DNA of 64,000 bases from Herbaspirillum sp. DW155 (lineage in GTDB: Bacteria > Pseudomonadota > Gammaproteobacteria > Burkholderiales > Burkholderiaceae_D), in NCBI RefSeq assembly GCF_037076565.1, contig NZ_AP029028.1:1364001-1428000 (forward strand), given 5' to 3'. Shown here piece after piece: positions 28,068 to 37,654 of the stretch. Positions within the stretch are counted from its first letter, which is position 1. Each line of letters starts with the position of its first letter. The notes beneath the pieces were generated by a model. It ran no database searches, was not told the DNA's origin, and saw nothing but the letters and a program-made list of their open reading frames with translations. Made by a program: the position numbers and the translations under genes.

Positions 28068-28925
28068 CTATTTCAGGTAGTCCGGTCGCACGTAACCTTC
28101 AAATCGCTCATCCAGCGCCTTGCGATAGGTGGGTGAGCGGAAGGCGTCGCGCAGATCCTTGACGAAGGGCTTGTCCAGATCGGCGCTGCGTACCGCCACC
28201 ACCATCAGGAAGGAGTCCGGCACGCTGGCCAGATGCAGCGCCTGGGTCAGTTTCAGGCCGGAGGCAATGGCGAAGGCGCCATTCACAAAAGCAAAATCCA
28301 CATCCTCCAGCGCGCGCGGCATTTGCGCGGCTTCCAGGGCGATGAGCTTGACCTGCTTGATGTTGCTGACGATATCCCGTTCCGAGACGCGGGTCGGATT
28401 GGCTTGTTCATTGAGTTTGATCCAGCCGATCTCCTGCAACACCCCCAGCGCGCGCGCCATGTTGGTGGCGTCATTGGGCAGGGCCACCGTGGCACCCGGC
28501 CTGACCTCGGCCAGCGAGCGATGACGCTTGCTGTAGATGCCGATGGGGGCGGTCGGTACCTTGATCACTTCCGATAACTTCAGTTGATGATCCTGCGCGA
28601 AACGTTTGAGGTAGATCTCGTGCTGGAACAGGTTGGCATCGATATCACCATCGGCCAGCGCCATGTTGGGTCGTACGTAATCGGAAAATTCCACGATCTT
28701 GACCTTGTAGCCCTGCTTTTCCAACACCGGCACGACGCCGTAGCGCAGCTGATCGCTGTAGGGGCCGGAGGTGGCGCCCAGGCGCAGGGTGGTGTGGGCG
28801 GGATCGGCGGCCAGGGCGCCGCTGTGCAGCAGCGACCATGTGGACAAGGCGAGGGCGAACTGGCACAGCGTGTTGCGTAAGCGCGAAGGGGAATGCATGG
28901 TGAGCGACGAGGGCAAAGCCGCCAT
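28068..28925 (-). CDS. MetQ/NlpA-family substrate-binding protein
   Basis: This periplasmic binding protein (about 285 residues) is of the methionine/NlpA type: LRLGATSGPYSDQL, KIVEFSDYVRPNMALADGDIDANLFQHEIYLKRF, VPTAPIGIYSKRH, VALPNDATNMARAL. The leader contains a signal peptide ending at SGALA-A, with no lipobox, so it is probably soluble. The start may be ATG 28925 (AGGA upstream) or ATG 28898; both keep the signal sequence. No metN or metI gene flanks it, so it either uses a transporter encoded elsewhere or is an orphan. The substrate could be methionine or another compound. Confidence 0.85.
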   Translation of the reverse strand: MAALPSSLTMHSPSRLRNTLCQFALALSTWSLLHSGALAADPAHTTLRLGATSGPYSDQLRYGVVPVLEKQGYKVKIVEFSDYVRPNMALADGDIDANLFQHEIYLKRFAQDHQLKLSEVIKVPTAPIGIYSKRHRSLAEVRPGATVALPNDATNMARALGVLQEIGWIKLNEQANPTRVSERDIVSNIKQVKLIALEAAQMPRALEDVDFAFVNGAFAIASGLKLTQALHLASVPDSFLMVVAVRSADLDKPFVKDLRDAFRSPTYRKALDERFEGYVRPDYLK

Positions 28926-28987
28926 GATAGTCATCCTGCGCGCCGTGCCAACCATCTTTTGGCGATTTGCTTATGCGCGGCGCAGCC

Positions 28988-30586
28988 TCAGCGCTGATTT
29001 CCGGCGGAGGCATCGGGTGCGTGCTCTGTCGATGTCCTCACCGCGCGCGGCAGCTGGCAATCTTCCACCCGGTCGCGGCCCCTCTCCTTGGCGCGATACA
29101 GGGCGCGGTCGGCCCCGCCGAAGAGATCGTCGATGCGCATGCCGTTGCGCGGCACACAGCTCATCACACCGGCACTGATGGTGACCACGCCGGCGGCATT
29201 GCCCTGGTGCGGGATGGCCAGGGCGCGTACGCCATCGAGCACCTTCTGCGCGATGCGATGGGCGTTGTCCAGGTCGGTGTCGGGGAGCAGCAGCGCGAAT
29301 TCCTCGCCGCCGTAACGCGCTGCCAGATCGCCGTGGCGGCGCTGCGCGCCGCGCAGGACGCGGGCGATGTCCTGCAGGCAGTAGTCGCCCTGGATATGGC
29401 CATACAGATCGTTGTACTTCTTGAAGTAATCGACATCGAACATCACCAGCGATAGCGGACTCTTGCTGCGGCTGGCGTTTTGCATGGCCAGTTGCAGCTG
29501 CTCATCCAGATAGCGCCGGTTGGGGATGCCGGTCATGCCATCGAGCATGGCTTGCGCCCGCAGGTTCTCGGTGAGCAGTTTCAGGGACAGGTTCTTCTTT
29601 TCGATTTCTTCCTCGGCGCGGTCACGCATGCGCACGGCGCGCAGCAGGTAGGCCGTCAACAGACTCACCAGCAGCACCGCCGAGACGATCAGCAGCAATT
29701 GCGCACGCTGCGCCTCGTGCCAGTCGGCCAGTATCTCCTCGTGCGCCAGGGCGGCCGTCACGAAGAGCGGATAGTCGGGCACGCGCGTGAAGTAGTTCAG
29801 GCGCAGCACGCCATCCTGGGCCGACTGGATCATGGCCCAGCCGGACTGGCGCTGCTGGGCGTGGTCGCGGTAGAGCGGCAGCGCGGCCATGCTCTGGCCC
29901 AGGGTGTCCGGGTTGTAGGGACGGCGCAGCAGCATGGTGCCGTCGGTGCTGGCCAGCACCAGCGAGCCTTGCTTGCCGATGTTGATTTCGTTGAACAGGC
30001 GCATGAAATGGTCCAGGCTCACCCCCACGCGGATGACGCCGGCCGGCTGGCCCCTATGCAGGCGCTGGTACGTGAGCGGAATGATCCAGCGGCCGGTGAC
30101 GTTGCTGATGACGGGCGAGCCGATCTGCAGACCGGTGGCCTTGCCCGCGCTGCGCGGTTGCATGCGTGCCATGGCCGTCACCGCCTCGGTGCCCGGTACG
30201 CCGGACGGTTCAGGCTTGTCCGGCCAGCGCTGCAGCGTGCGACCCTGATCATCGATGATCAACAGGCTGTCCAGTTCGGGGAGGAGCTGGCTCTGCCGCG
30301 TGAGCATGTCCTGCACCAGGCGCTGCTGCTCGGCGGCCGGCAGGGCCGAATTGCCGTCGAGTTCGGCGATGCCCTGGAGCAGCAGGTCGGCGGCGCGAAA
30401 GCTCAGATTGACCTGTGTCGCCAGACCGGTGGCAATGTTGAGGGTGGCGGTCTCGCCGCTTTTGAGCGCCGCTTCACGGCTGCTGAGACTGCCACTGAGC
30501 AGCGCATAGCCGAACAGCGCGCTACCGAGGATGACCAGAACCAGCGAGGTGATCCTGACCTTGTTGTTGAGACGTTTGAGGGGCAT
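28988..30586 (-). CDS. Membrane diguanylate cyclase with periplasmic Cache-type sensor
   Basis: This 532-residue protein has an N-terminal membrane helix (VRITSLVLVILGSALFGYALL) and a double-Cache-like periplasmic domain to about residue 290. A second helix follows (LLLIVSAVLLVSLLTAYLL), then a coiled linker and a C-terminal GGDEF domain. The active-site motif is intact (RYGGEEFALLLPD), and the RxxD inhibitory site is present as RHGD five residues before it. It should make c-di-GMP with product inhibition. It is close to two chemoreceptor genes and an EAL gene, suggesting a local motility-control function. Confidence 0.93.
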   Translation of the reverse strand: MPLKRLNNKVRITSLVLVILGSALFGYALLSGSLSSREAALKSGETATLNIATGLATQVNLSFRAADLLLQGIAELDGNSALPAAEQQRLVQDMLTRQSQLLPELDSLLIIDDQGRTLQRWPDKPEPSGVPGTEAVTAMARMQPRSAGKATGLQIGSPVISNVTGRWIIPLTYQRLHRGQPAGVIRVGVSLDHFMRLFNEINIGKQGSLVLASTDGTMLLRRPYNPDTLGQSMAALPLYRDHAQQRQSGWAMIQSAQDGVLRLNYFTRVPDYPLFVTAALAHEEILADWHEAQRAQLLLIVSAVLLVSLLTAYLLRAVRMRDRAEEEIEKKNLSLKLLTENLRAQAMLDGMTGIPNRRYLDEQLQLAMQNASRSKSPLSLVMFDVDYFKKYNDLYGHIQGDYCLQDIARVLRGAQRRHGDLAARYGGEEFALLLPDTDLDNAHRIAQKVLDGVRALAIPHQGNAAGVVTISAGVMSCVPRNGMRIDDLFGGADRALYRAKERGRDRVEDCQLPRAVRTSTEHAPDASAGNQR

Positions 30587-31017
30587 GGCCTACTCCGGGT
30601 GACTTCTGGCGAGTCGTGTTAACCTGAAATCAAATTAATCAGATTCACCATTTGTATTTTAATGCAAATCGCTTTTGATTTCCTTTTTTGCAAGGTAAAT
30701 CTCCGGGTGAAAGCGCGTGATGTTTGATATGGGTTAAGCCCGCTGTTGCTTTTGCGTGAGTCGGGAACAGTTGCTGCACAGAGCTTTTTCCTCGTGGAAT
30801 GGCTGTTTCCGGGCATCAATGCTCACCATTGCTCCCCGCTGGATGATGACTTTGCTAACTGTGGCGCGGAAATGCAACGGCAAAGCGATTAAAAAATCAT
30901 TTTTGTCGAATGCATTAAATAAATCGTTTATAGTCAGTTGGTTCCGGTGCTGGAGGGCGGGTGCAGGACGACGGGTTCTGGGGATGACTCAGGTATAAAA
31001 CGATCAAGGGGGGCAGT
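30587..31017. other. 431-bp AT-rich intergenic region upstream of the first chemoreceptor
   Basis: This spacer between divergent genes (cyclase leftward, chemoreceptor rightward) contains several A/T runs (30640-30700, 30890-30935) and no supported gene. A weak promoter, TTGTCG near 30906 with an 18-bp spacer to TTTATA, can be drawn for the chemoreceptor. I found no convincing flagellar sigma-28 site. Confidence 0.4.
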
Positions 31018-32739
31018 ATGAAAATCACGGATATCAAAATCAGCGTTCGGCTCGGCGCGTGCTTCGCGGCACTCATTGCAGTCATGTGTGTGATCGCGAT
31101 GGTTGCGGTCAAGAATCTGGGGACGGTCAGCGCCGTCACGGATGAAATCGTCAATGATCGCTATGCCAAGGTGGCGCTGGGCAATCAGATCACCGATAAG
31201 GTCAATACGGCTGCGCGGGCGTTGCGCAATGCGATCATCGCCCCCGACCAGGCGACCACTGAAAAGTACCTGGAGCGCGCAGCCAATAGCACACGTGATG
31301 TCACCGAGCAGATGGCCGACCTGGAGAAGCGCCTCAATATGCCGCGCGCCCGGGAACTGTTTGAGAAACTCAAGGAGGCGCGCGCCGAATATGCCAAGCC
31401 GCGTAACAAGATACTCGAACTGCTGCGCCAGCAGAAAAAAACAGAAGCAGCAGATTTGCTCTTCAAGGAAGCGATTCCGGCTCAGGACAAGTATCTTGCT
31501 GCGCTCAAGGAGTTTGTCGGCTACCAGGTCTCGCTAATGGATCAAAGCGTTGTCAAGGGCAATGAAGTTTCTTCTAACGCTGTCAACACCGTGATCGTGC
31601 TTTCCGGTGTCGCCGTGCTGCTCTCGGTGCTGGCCGCCGTGTTGATCACGCGCTCCATCACCCGTCCGCTCAACCAGGCCGTGAACGTGGCTTCGGCCGT
31701 GGCAGAGGGCGACCTGACGGTACAGATCGACGATTCCTCCAAGGATGAAACCGGCGCGCTGCTGGCATCGCTCAAGGCCATGAATGCCAACCTGCATCGC
31801 ATCGTCAGCGAAGTGCGCCAGGGTAGCGACACCATCAATACCGCGTCCGCTGAGATCGCCACCGGCAACCTGGATCTGTCCTCGCGCACCGAGCAGCAGG
31901 CCGGTGCACTGGAAGAAACCGCTTCGGCCATGGAGGAACTGACCTCCACCGTCAGGCAGAATGCCGACAATGCCCGCCAGGCCAATACCCTCGCCGCCAG
32001 CGCCTCGCAGGTAGCGCTCCAGGGTGGCAGCGTGGTCGGTGAAGTGGTACAGACCATGAGTCAGATCAACGATGCTTCCCGCAAGATCGTCGACATCATC
32101 AGCGTCATCGATGGCATCGCCTTCCAGACCAACATCCTGGCGTTGAACGCTGCCGTGGAAGCGGCACGGGCTGGCGAACAGGGCCGCGGCTTTGCGGTGG
32201 TGGCTTCCGAGGTGCGCACCCTGGCGCAGCGCAGTGCCGCTGCCGCCAAGGAAATCAAGACCCTGATCGACGCCTCGGTGGAGCGTGTGGATAGCGGCAG
32301 CCGTTTGGTGGCGCAGGCCGGCACCACCATGGATGAAGTGGTGGCCAGCGTCAAGCGCGTGACCGATGTGGTAGCAGAGATCACTGCGGCCAGCGGCGAA
32401 CAGAGCGATGGCATCGAGCAGATCAACCAGGCCATCGTGCAGATGGATGAAGTGACCCAGCAGAACGCCGCACTGGTGGAAGAGGCCGCCGCCGCAGCCC
32501 GATCACTGCAGGACCAGTCGGGCCGCCTGGTGGAGACGGTCAGCATCTTCAAGCTCCATCGCCATGAAGTGCGTCCGGCCGTGGCCAGTGCCGCCCCGCG
32601 TACCGTGGACGTCACCCCGCGTGCGGCGGCCCTGCCGCGCAAGCCGGCCCCGAAGGTCAGCGCGCCGGCCAAGGTTTTGCCGCCCGCTCAGCCAGCCCTG
32701 AAGCCGGCAGTAGCCGATGGAGATTGGGAGCAGTTCTGA
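31018..32739 (+). CDS. Methyl-accepting chemotaxis protein with four-helix-bundle sensor
   Basis: This 573-residue chemoreceptor has two membrane helices (about residues 11-31 and 190-212) enclosing a periplasmic 4HB_MCP-type domain. HAMP ([22 protein letters not shown]) and the signalling hairpin with the invariant tip ([41 protein letters not shown], about residues 360-398) follow. The C-terminus ends Asp-Trp-Glu-Gln-Phe after a Pro/Ala linker, a close match to the NWETF pentapeptide that tethers CheR and CheB. AAGGGGGG lies 4-11 bases before the ATG. A strong terminator follows. Confidence 0.95.
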   Translation: MKITDIKISVRLGACFAALIAVMCVIAMVAVKNLGTVSAVTDEIVNDRYAKVALGNQITDKVNTAARALRNAIIAPDQATTEKYLERAANSTRDVTEQMADLEKRLNMPRARELFEKLKEARAEYAKPRNKILELLRQQKKTEAADLLFKEAIPAQDKYLAALKEFVGYQVSLMDQSVVKGNEVSSNAVNTVIVLSGVAVLLSVLAAVLITRSITRPLNQAVNVASAVAEGDLTVQIDDSSKDETGALLASLKAMNANLHRIVSEVRQGSDTINTASAEIATGNLDLSSRTEQQAGALEETASAMEELTSTVRQNADNARQANTLAASASQVALQGGSVVGEVVQTMSQINDASRKIVDIISVIDGIAFQTNILALNAAVEAARAGEQGRGFAVVASEVRTLAQRSAAAAKEIKTLIDASVERVDSGSRLVAQAGTTMDEVVASVKRVTDVVAEITAASGEQSDGIEQINQAIVQMDEVTQQNAALVEEAAAAARSLQDQSGRLVETVSIFKLHRHEVRPAVASAAPRTVDVTPRAAALPRKPAPKVSAPAKVLPPAQPALKPAVADGDWEQF

Positions 32740-32773
32740 CCCGCTCGATCTCCCCGCAAGGGCAAGCGTGAGC

Positions 32774-32808
32774 AAACAGCGCGTCCACCGGGCGCGCTGT
32801 TTTTTTTT
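32774..32808 (+). terminator. Rho-independent terminator after the first chemoreceptor
   Basis: AAACAGCGCG and CGCGCTGTTT form a perfect 10-bp stem with a 9-base loop, followed by an uninterrupted T-run to 32808. Confidence 0.9.
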
Positions 32809-32834
32809 GCGCGCCTCGAAGGAAGATGGCGGGC

Positions 32835-33860
32835 TCAGCTCAGCGTGATCCCTTTGAGGCGCGCCAGCTTTTGCAAGGCCTCTTCCAGCGGCAGGCGCGC
32901 TTGTCCGGCGGCGATGCGCAATGCGCGGTGCAGCGCGGCTTCTTCTTCGGAGTCGTCCTCGCACTGGCGACTGTAGCGCTCGAAGCCGGCCAGTGCCGTC
33001 AGCAGTTCGGCCAGGTGACGCGGGCATTCGCATTGCACGCGATCAGACTGGTCCGACACCGAAGCCAGGGCACTGTCGCTGAAGCGCGGTGCCGGTAGCC
33101 ACTCTTCCTCGCTGGCGCTCTGGCTGGCTGCGGGTTCCATGCGCCTGACCAGTTCGCACAGCCATTCCACGTCGATTCCCTCCACCGTCTTGCGCACCAC
33201 GCGGTGCCCGGCCTCGGTCAGGCGCGCCACCATGTCCGGCGCGCCGAAGCGATACAGGATCAGCACCGGCACCTGGATGAGGTCGCTGCGCAGGCGCTCC
33301 AGCCGGACATCGAGGTCGCTTTTCAAGACGGTGCTCTCCAGCACCAGCAGGTCGCCTTCGAAGTGGTTGGGATCGAGTTCGTCCAGCGTTTCCACCGCAG
33401 TGGTGACGCGCAGTTGCCGCTCGGCCAGCGCCTGGCCGAGCGCCTTGGTGGCGATCCACGGTCCGGCCAGGGCCAGCCGTGCGGGCGGTGCGGGATGGCG
33501 CTCCAGTGCGCCGGCGCCTGCTGCAGCGGCCGCGCCGCCCTCTGCTGAGAGGCCCTGCGCCAGGGCCTGCAAGTCCTGCGGAGCGAGTGCGGCCAGTTTG
33601 CCGATACGGTGCCCGGCATCCACCAGGGTCTTGATCCACACCAGCCGCTGCAGGTCTTCCTGCGAATACAGGCGCTGGCCGCCGCCGCTGTGCTGCGACG
33701 ACGTGATGCCATAACGATGCTCCCAGGCACGCAGCGTCTCGACCGACATCCCCAACTGGCGGGCGACCGCACCGGGCCGCAGCAGCGGCAGGTCGGAGAG
33801 TTCCTCTGGCTCGGTAGGGGCCACGGTGGAAGAGGAGGTTTGCTTGATTGTTATTGTCAC
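32835..33860 (-). CDS. MerR-type regulator with a large C-terminal domain
   Basis: This 341-residue protein has an N-terminal MerR HTH (LRPGAVARQLGMSVETLRAWEHRYGI, then GGGQRLYSQEDLQRLVWIKTLVDAGHRIGKLAAL). Residues about 150-250 resemble a Rossmann-like B12-binding fold (VTTAVETLDELDPNHFEGDLLVLES, VPVLILYRFGAPDMVARLTEAGHRVV). The DxHxxG cobalamin motif of CarH/LitR proteins is absent. The C-terminal about 90 residues are unassigned. It lies between, and opposite in direction to, two chemoreceptor genes, and its start is divergent from the second one (243 bp). Confidence 0.8.
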   Translation of the reverse strand: MTITIKQTSSSTVAPTEPEELSDLPLLRPGAVARQLGMSVETLRAWEHRYGITSSQHSGGGQRLYSQEDLQRLVWIKTLVDAGHRIGKLAALAPQDLQALAQGLSAEGGAAAAAGAGALERHPAPPARLALAGPWIATKALGQALAERQLRVTTAVETLDELDPNHFEGDLLVLESTVLKSDLDVRLERLRSDLIQVPVLILYRFGAPDMVARLTEAGHRVVRKTVEGIDVEWLCELVRRMEPAASQSASEEEWLPAPRFSDSALASVSDQSDRVQCECPRHLAELLTALAGFERYSRQCEDDSEEEAALHRALRIAAGQARLPLEEALQKLARLKGITLS

Positions 33861-34103
33861 GTTTCCAATGAAAATTTTTTTGTAATGTACGGATATTTTT
33901 TGAATATACCCGCTCAGAGTCGTTGCAAATTAAATTTCTGCACGCTTTAAGCGAAATATTGCCGGCAGTTTTGGTGATTTTTGGCAGTATGTCACGCTTT
34001 TGTGCAAAGTGAGAACTCCTTATCAAAACAAGAATCGGCGCGATCTGTGAAGGAAAGCGTCGCCCTCCCGAGAAACCTTGCTGCTCCACCGGAAAGAATC
34101 GTC

Positions 34104-35840
34104 ATGAAAATATCGGACCTGAAAATCGGCACCCGCCTGTATATCGGCTTCGGATTGGTCTCTGCCATCCTGGTCATCCTGGTCAGTGTGGCCTATTCCA
34201 ATTTTGCACGGCTCGGTGTCGCCAACGACATGAGTGACCACAGCTACCAGGTGCGTGCGGAGATGCAGGCCATGCTGGAGAGCCTGGTCAACATGGAGAC
34301 CGGGGCACGCGGCTTCGCCCTGACCGGTAATGAGGCATCGCTTGAACCCATGCAGCAGGGCCTGACCAGTTTCAAGGAGCACCTGGACAAAGCCCGACAG
34401 CTGACCCGCGACAATCCCGCCCAGCAGCAGCGCCTGCAGCAGGTGGCCGAGGCCGAGCAGCGCTGGGTGAGCAGCGCCATCGAACCGGCCCTGGCCCTGC
34501 GCCGCGCTGTGCGTGATGGCCGCGAAGACATGGGCAAGCTGGTGGCGTTCATTCAAGCCGGCCGGGGCAAGGCAGAGATGGACAACATGCGGGCCATCTT
34601 CGCCGAGATGGATCGCACCGAAAGCGTATTGCTGCAACAGCGCAACGAAGAGGCCGATGCGCTCGAAGCGCTGACCGGCAAGATCCTCATCCTGGGCGGC
34701 ATGGTTTCGGTGCTGCTGTCCCTGCTGCTGGCCTGGTGGCTGGCCAACAACATCACCCGTCCGCTGGCGGTGGCCGTGAAGCTGGCGCGCCAGGTGGCCG
34801 GGGGCGATCTGAGCGCGCGCATCGAGGTGCGTTCGCGCGATGAGACCGGCGAACTGCTGAGCGCGCTCAAGGACATGAATGCCAGCCTGGTACGCATCGT
34901 GGCCGGCGTGCGCCGGGGCACCGACATGATCGCCACGGCCTCTTCGCAGATCGCCAGCGGCAACCTGGACTTGTCCTCGCGCACCGAGCAGCAGGCCAGT
35001 TCGCTCGAAGAAACTGCCTCCTCGATGGAAGAACTGACCTCCACCGTGCAGCAGAACAGCGCCAATGCGCGCGAGGCCAACCGCATGGCGCAGGTGGCCT
35101 CCGACATCGCCAGCAGCGGCGGCGGTGTGGTCAGCCGCGTGGTCGACACGATGGAAGAGATCAATGCCTCCGCGCGCAAGATCGTGGACATCATCAGCGT
35201 CATCGACGGTATCGCCTTCCAGACCAACATCCTGGCCTTGAATGCCGCCGTGGAGGCGGCCCGCGCCGGTGAGCAGGGACGCGGCTTTGCAGTGGTGGCC
35301 ACCGAGGTGCGCAGCCTGGCACAGCGCTCGGCGGCCGCCGCCAAGGAAATCAAGGCCTTGATCAGCGATTCGGTCGCCAAGGTCGAATCCGGTAGCGTGC
35401 TGGTCAACGAAGCCGGCGCCACCATGCGCGAGATCGTCGAGAGCGTGCAACGGGTCACTGGCATGATCAACGAGATCAGCGCCGCCGGAGAAGAACAGCG
35501 CTCCGGCATCGAGCAGGTCAGCCAGGCGGTAGGCCAGATGGACCAGGTGACGCAGCAGAATGCGGCCCTGGTGGAACAAGCCGCTGCGGCCTCCCAGGCG
35601 CTGCAGGAACAGGCGCAGGAGCTGGCGCAGGCGGTCAGCGTTTTCCGCCTCGACGGGCAGTGCGCGCAGGATGCCGCCATCGAGGTCGCCGCTGCGGTGC
35701 CACTGGCCGAACCAATCACGCCCGTTGCCGTTGCACCAGCCTCGGTCAAGTCGCGCCTGGCGCCTCGCGAACCGCGTCTGGTGGCGCCTCTGCCCAGCCG
35801 GACCATGGCGGGCGCCTCCGATGAATGGGTTACTTTCTGA
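34104..35840 (+). CDS. Methyl-accepting chemotaxis protein with CHASE3 sensor
   Basis: This 578-residue chemoreceptor has a periplasmic CHASE3-like domain ([30 protein letters not shown]), two membrane helices (about 11-31 and 190-212), HAMP ([22 protein letters not shown]) and the standard signalling tip (residues about 360-395). It ends Glu-Trp-Val-Thr-Phe, again an NWETF-like tether for CheR/CheB. The ATG at 34104 is preferred over longer in-frame starts because GGAAAG precedes it and [12 protein letters not shown] matches other family starts. An EAL gene follows after 13 bases. Confidence 0.94.
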   Translation: MKISDLKIGTRLYIGFGLVSAILVILVSVAYSNFARLGVANDMSDHSYQVRAEMQAMLESLVNMETGARGFALTGNEASLEPMQQGLTSFKEHLDKARQLTRDNPAQQQRLQQVAEAEQRWVSSAIEPALALRRAVRDGREDMGKLVAFIQAGRGKAEMDNMRAIFAEMDRTESVLLQQRNEEADALEALTGKILILGGMVSVLLSLLLAWWLANNITRPLAVAVKLARQVAGGDLSARIEVRSRDETGELLSALKDMNASLVRIVAGVRRGTDMIATASSQIASGNLDLSSRTEQQASSLEETASSMEELTSTVQQNSANAREANRMAQVASDIASSGGGVVSRVVDTMEEINASARKIVDIISVIDGIAFQTNILALNAAVEAARAGEQGRGFAVVATEVRSLAQRSAAAAKEIKALISDSVAKVESGSVLVNEAGATMREIVESVQRVTGMINEISAAGEEQRSGIEQVSQAVGQMDQVTQQNAALVEQAAAASQALQEQAQELAQAVSVFRLDGQCAQDAAIEVAAAVPLAEPITPVAVAPASVKSRLAPREPRLVAPLPSRTMAGASDEWVTF

Positions 35841-35853
35841 GCGCCACCACGTC

Positions 35854-37647
35854 ATGCATGCAGACCTCCTCCCATTGACCGCCCCGCTGGCCGAACAGGA
35901 GCACCAGCGCCTGAGCGTACTCGATACCTATTGCGTACTCGATACCCAGCCCGACGTGCTGTGCGATCTGGTGACCGAACTTGCCGCCAGGCTTTTCGAT
36001 ACCGAGATTGCGTTGGTATCGCTGGTGGCCGAGAACCGCCAGTGGTTCAAATCCCGGCGCGGGCTGAAGGCGGCCGGCACGCCCCGTTCGCAATCCTTCT
36101 GCAGCCACGTGATCGAGCAGGAGCAGGTCATGGTGGTGCTCGATGCCACCCGGGACGAGCGCTTCGCCGGCAATCCCCTGGTCACCGGTGAACCGGGCAT
36201 CCGCTTCTACGCCGGTGCGCCGCTGCAGGCGGCCGATGGCGTGCGGCTGGGAACGCTGTGCGTGATCGGCAAGTCGCCGCGCGTGCAGTTCAGCGCGGCG
36301 GACCGCGCCACGCTGGCGCAGCTGGCCGCCATCGTGATGGCGCGGCTGGAGATTCTGCGTGTTTCCAGTTACATCGACAGTCTCACTTCCTTGCCCAACC
36401 GCAGCCGCCTGCTGGCCGACCTGCAGGCCTTGCAGTCCGTGGGGTGCGGTGCCGAATCCCTGCCGCAGCGGCTCACGGCGGTGGTGGTCGATGTCTGTGA
36501 CAGGGGCTATCTGGCCGACATGATCAAGGCACTGGGATGGGATTACGCCGAGGGCTTCCTGCTGCAGGCCAAGGAGCGCCTGCGCCAGGCGCTGGGCGAG
36601 ATCGCGCTCTATCGCATCGGCACCACGGCCTTTGCCTACCTGGAGCGGCGCGACCTCTGGCAGCAGCAGGCGGAGCAGGTCGAGCGCAGTTTTGCAGAGA
36701 CGCTGGAGTATCAGGGCATCCCGCACCGTCTGGAAATCTCCGTGGGCATCGTGCCGCTGGCGCAATGCGCCGATCTCGACGAACTGGTGCCGTCCCTGCT
36801 GACGGCGGCCGACATGGCGCGTGAGTCCGGCTCCCTGCAGTGCTGCTACGAGCAGCCGCTGGGACGTCTGCAGAAGCATTCCTTCGAACTGCTCTGGGCC
36901 ATTCCGGCCGCATTGCAATCGGTGGACCAGTTGTGGCTGGAGTACCAGCCCAAGGTGGCGCTGGCCTCGGGCCAGTGCGCCGGGGTGGAGGCTTTGCTGC
37001 GCTGGCGCCATCCGGTGCATGGCGTGATTTCGCCGGCACTCTTCATTCCCCTGGCCGAGAAGACGGCATTGATTCGCCAGGTGAGCCTGTGGGTGCTGCA
37101 ACATGGCATCGAACAGGCGGCCGCCTGGGCAGGCCAGGGGCGGGCCATTCCGGTGGCCATCAACGTATCGGCACGCGACTTCGACAACGACGATCTGGTG
37201 CAGACGCTGGCGGCGCAGTTGCGGCGGCATCGCATTCCGGCCAGCCTGATCGAGATCGAGTTCACCGAAAGCGCGATGAGCAAGAATCCCGAGAAACTCT
37301 ACGGCAAGATCCAGGAGATCAAACGCCTGGGTGTGAAGGTGGCCATCGATGACTTCGGGGCGGGATTCAGCAATCTCAGCTATCTCAAGAACATCCCGGC
37401 CGATTACCTCAAGATCGACCAATCCTTCATCCGCACCATGGAAAGCAATTATTCCGACCAGCAGATCGTGCCCTCGATGATCCATCTCGGCCAGAAGCTG
37501 GGATTTGCGGTGGTGGCCGAAGGCGTGGAAACCGAGAAGTGCCGACGCATCCTGCATCACCTCGGTTGCGAGTACGGCCAGGGTTATGGCATTGCGCGGC
37601 CGATGTCGGCGGCTGATACCTGGGACTGGATCGCGGCACGCGACTGA
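35854..37647 (+). CDS. c-di-GMP phosphodiesterase: GAF, degenerate GGDEF and EAL domains
   Basis: This protein of about 597 residues starts with a GAF domain (residues about 20-155; AGTPRSQSFCSHVIEQEQVMVVLDATRDERFAGNPLV). A GGDEF-like domain follows that has lost its active site (YRIGTTAFAYL where GGDEF should be). A complete EAL domain closes the protein: EALLRWRHP, NVSARDF, IEFTESAM, DDFGAGFSNLSYLK, VVAEGVET. It should degrade c-di-GMP to pGpG, with the GAF domain sensing a cytoplasmic ligand. The start could also be ATG 35821, inside the chemoreceptor gene. Close linkage to that chemoreceptor suggests one transcript. Confidence 0.9.
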   Translation: MHADLLPLTAPLAEQEHQRLSVLDTYCVLDTQPDVLCDLVTELAARLFDTEIALVSLVAENRQWFKSRRGLKAAGTPRSQSFCSHVIEQEQVMVVLDATRDERFAGNPLVTGEPGIRFYAGAPLQAADGVRLGTLCVIGKSPRVQFSAADRATLAQLAAIVMARLEILRVSSYIDSLTSLPNRSRLLADLQALQSVGCGAESLPQRLTAVVVDVCDRGYLADMIKALGWDYAEGFLLQAKERLRQALGEIALYRIGTTAFAYLERRDLWQQQAEQVERSFAETLEYQGIPHRLEISVGIVPLAQCADLDELVPSLLTAADMARESGSLQCCYEQPLGRLQKHSFELLWAIPAALQSVDQLWLEYQPKVALASGQCAGVEALLRWRHPVHGVISPALFIPLAEKTALIRQVSLWVLQHGIEQAAAWAGQGRAIPVAINVSARDFDNDDLVQTLAAQLRRHRIPASLIEIEFTESAMSKNPEKLYGKIQEIKRLGVKVAIDDFGAGFSNLSYLKNIPADYLKIDQSFIRTMESNYSDQQIVPSMIHLGQKLGFAVVAEGVETEKCRRILHHLGCEYGQGYGIARPMSAADTWDWIAARD

Positions 37648-37654
37648 GCCGCGT

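Noticed and set aside
30756-30998. 80-residue frame in the spacer before the first chemoreceptor
   Set aside because: No ribosome site, and an atypical composition with many Arg, Trp and Cys. It is more likely promoter DNA.
33900-34000. Possible sigma-28 promoter before the second chemoreceptor
   Set aside because: TTAA and GCCG elements are present, but the spacing is too short for a FliA site.
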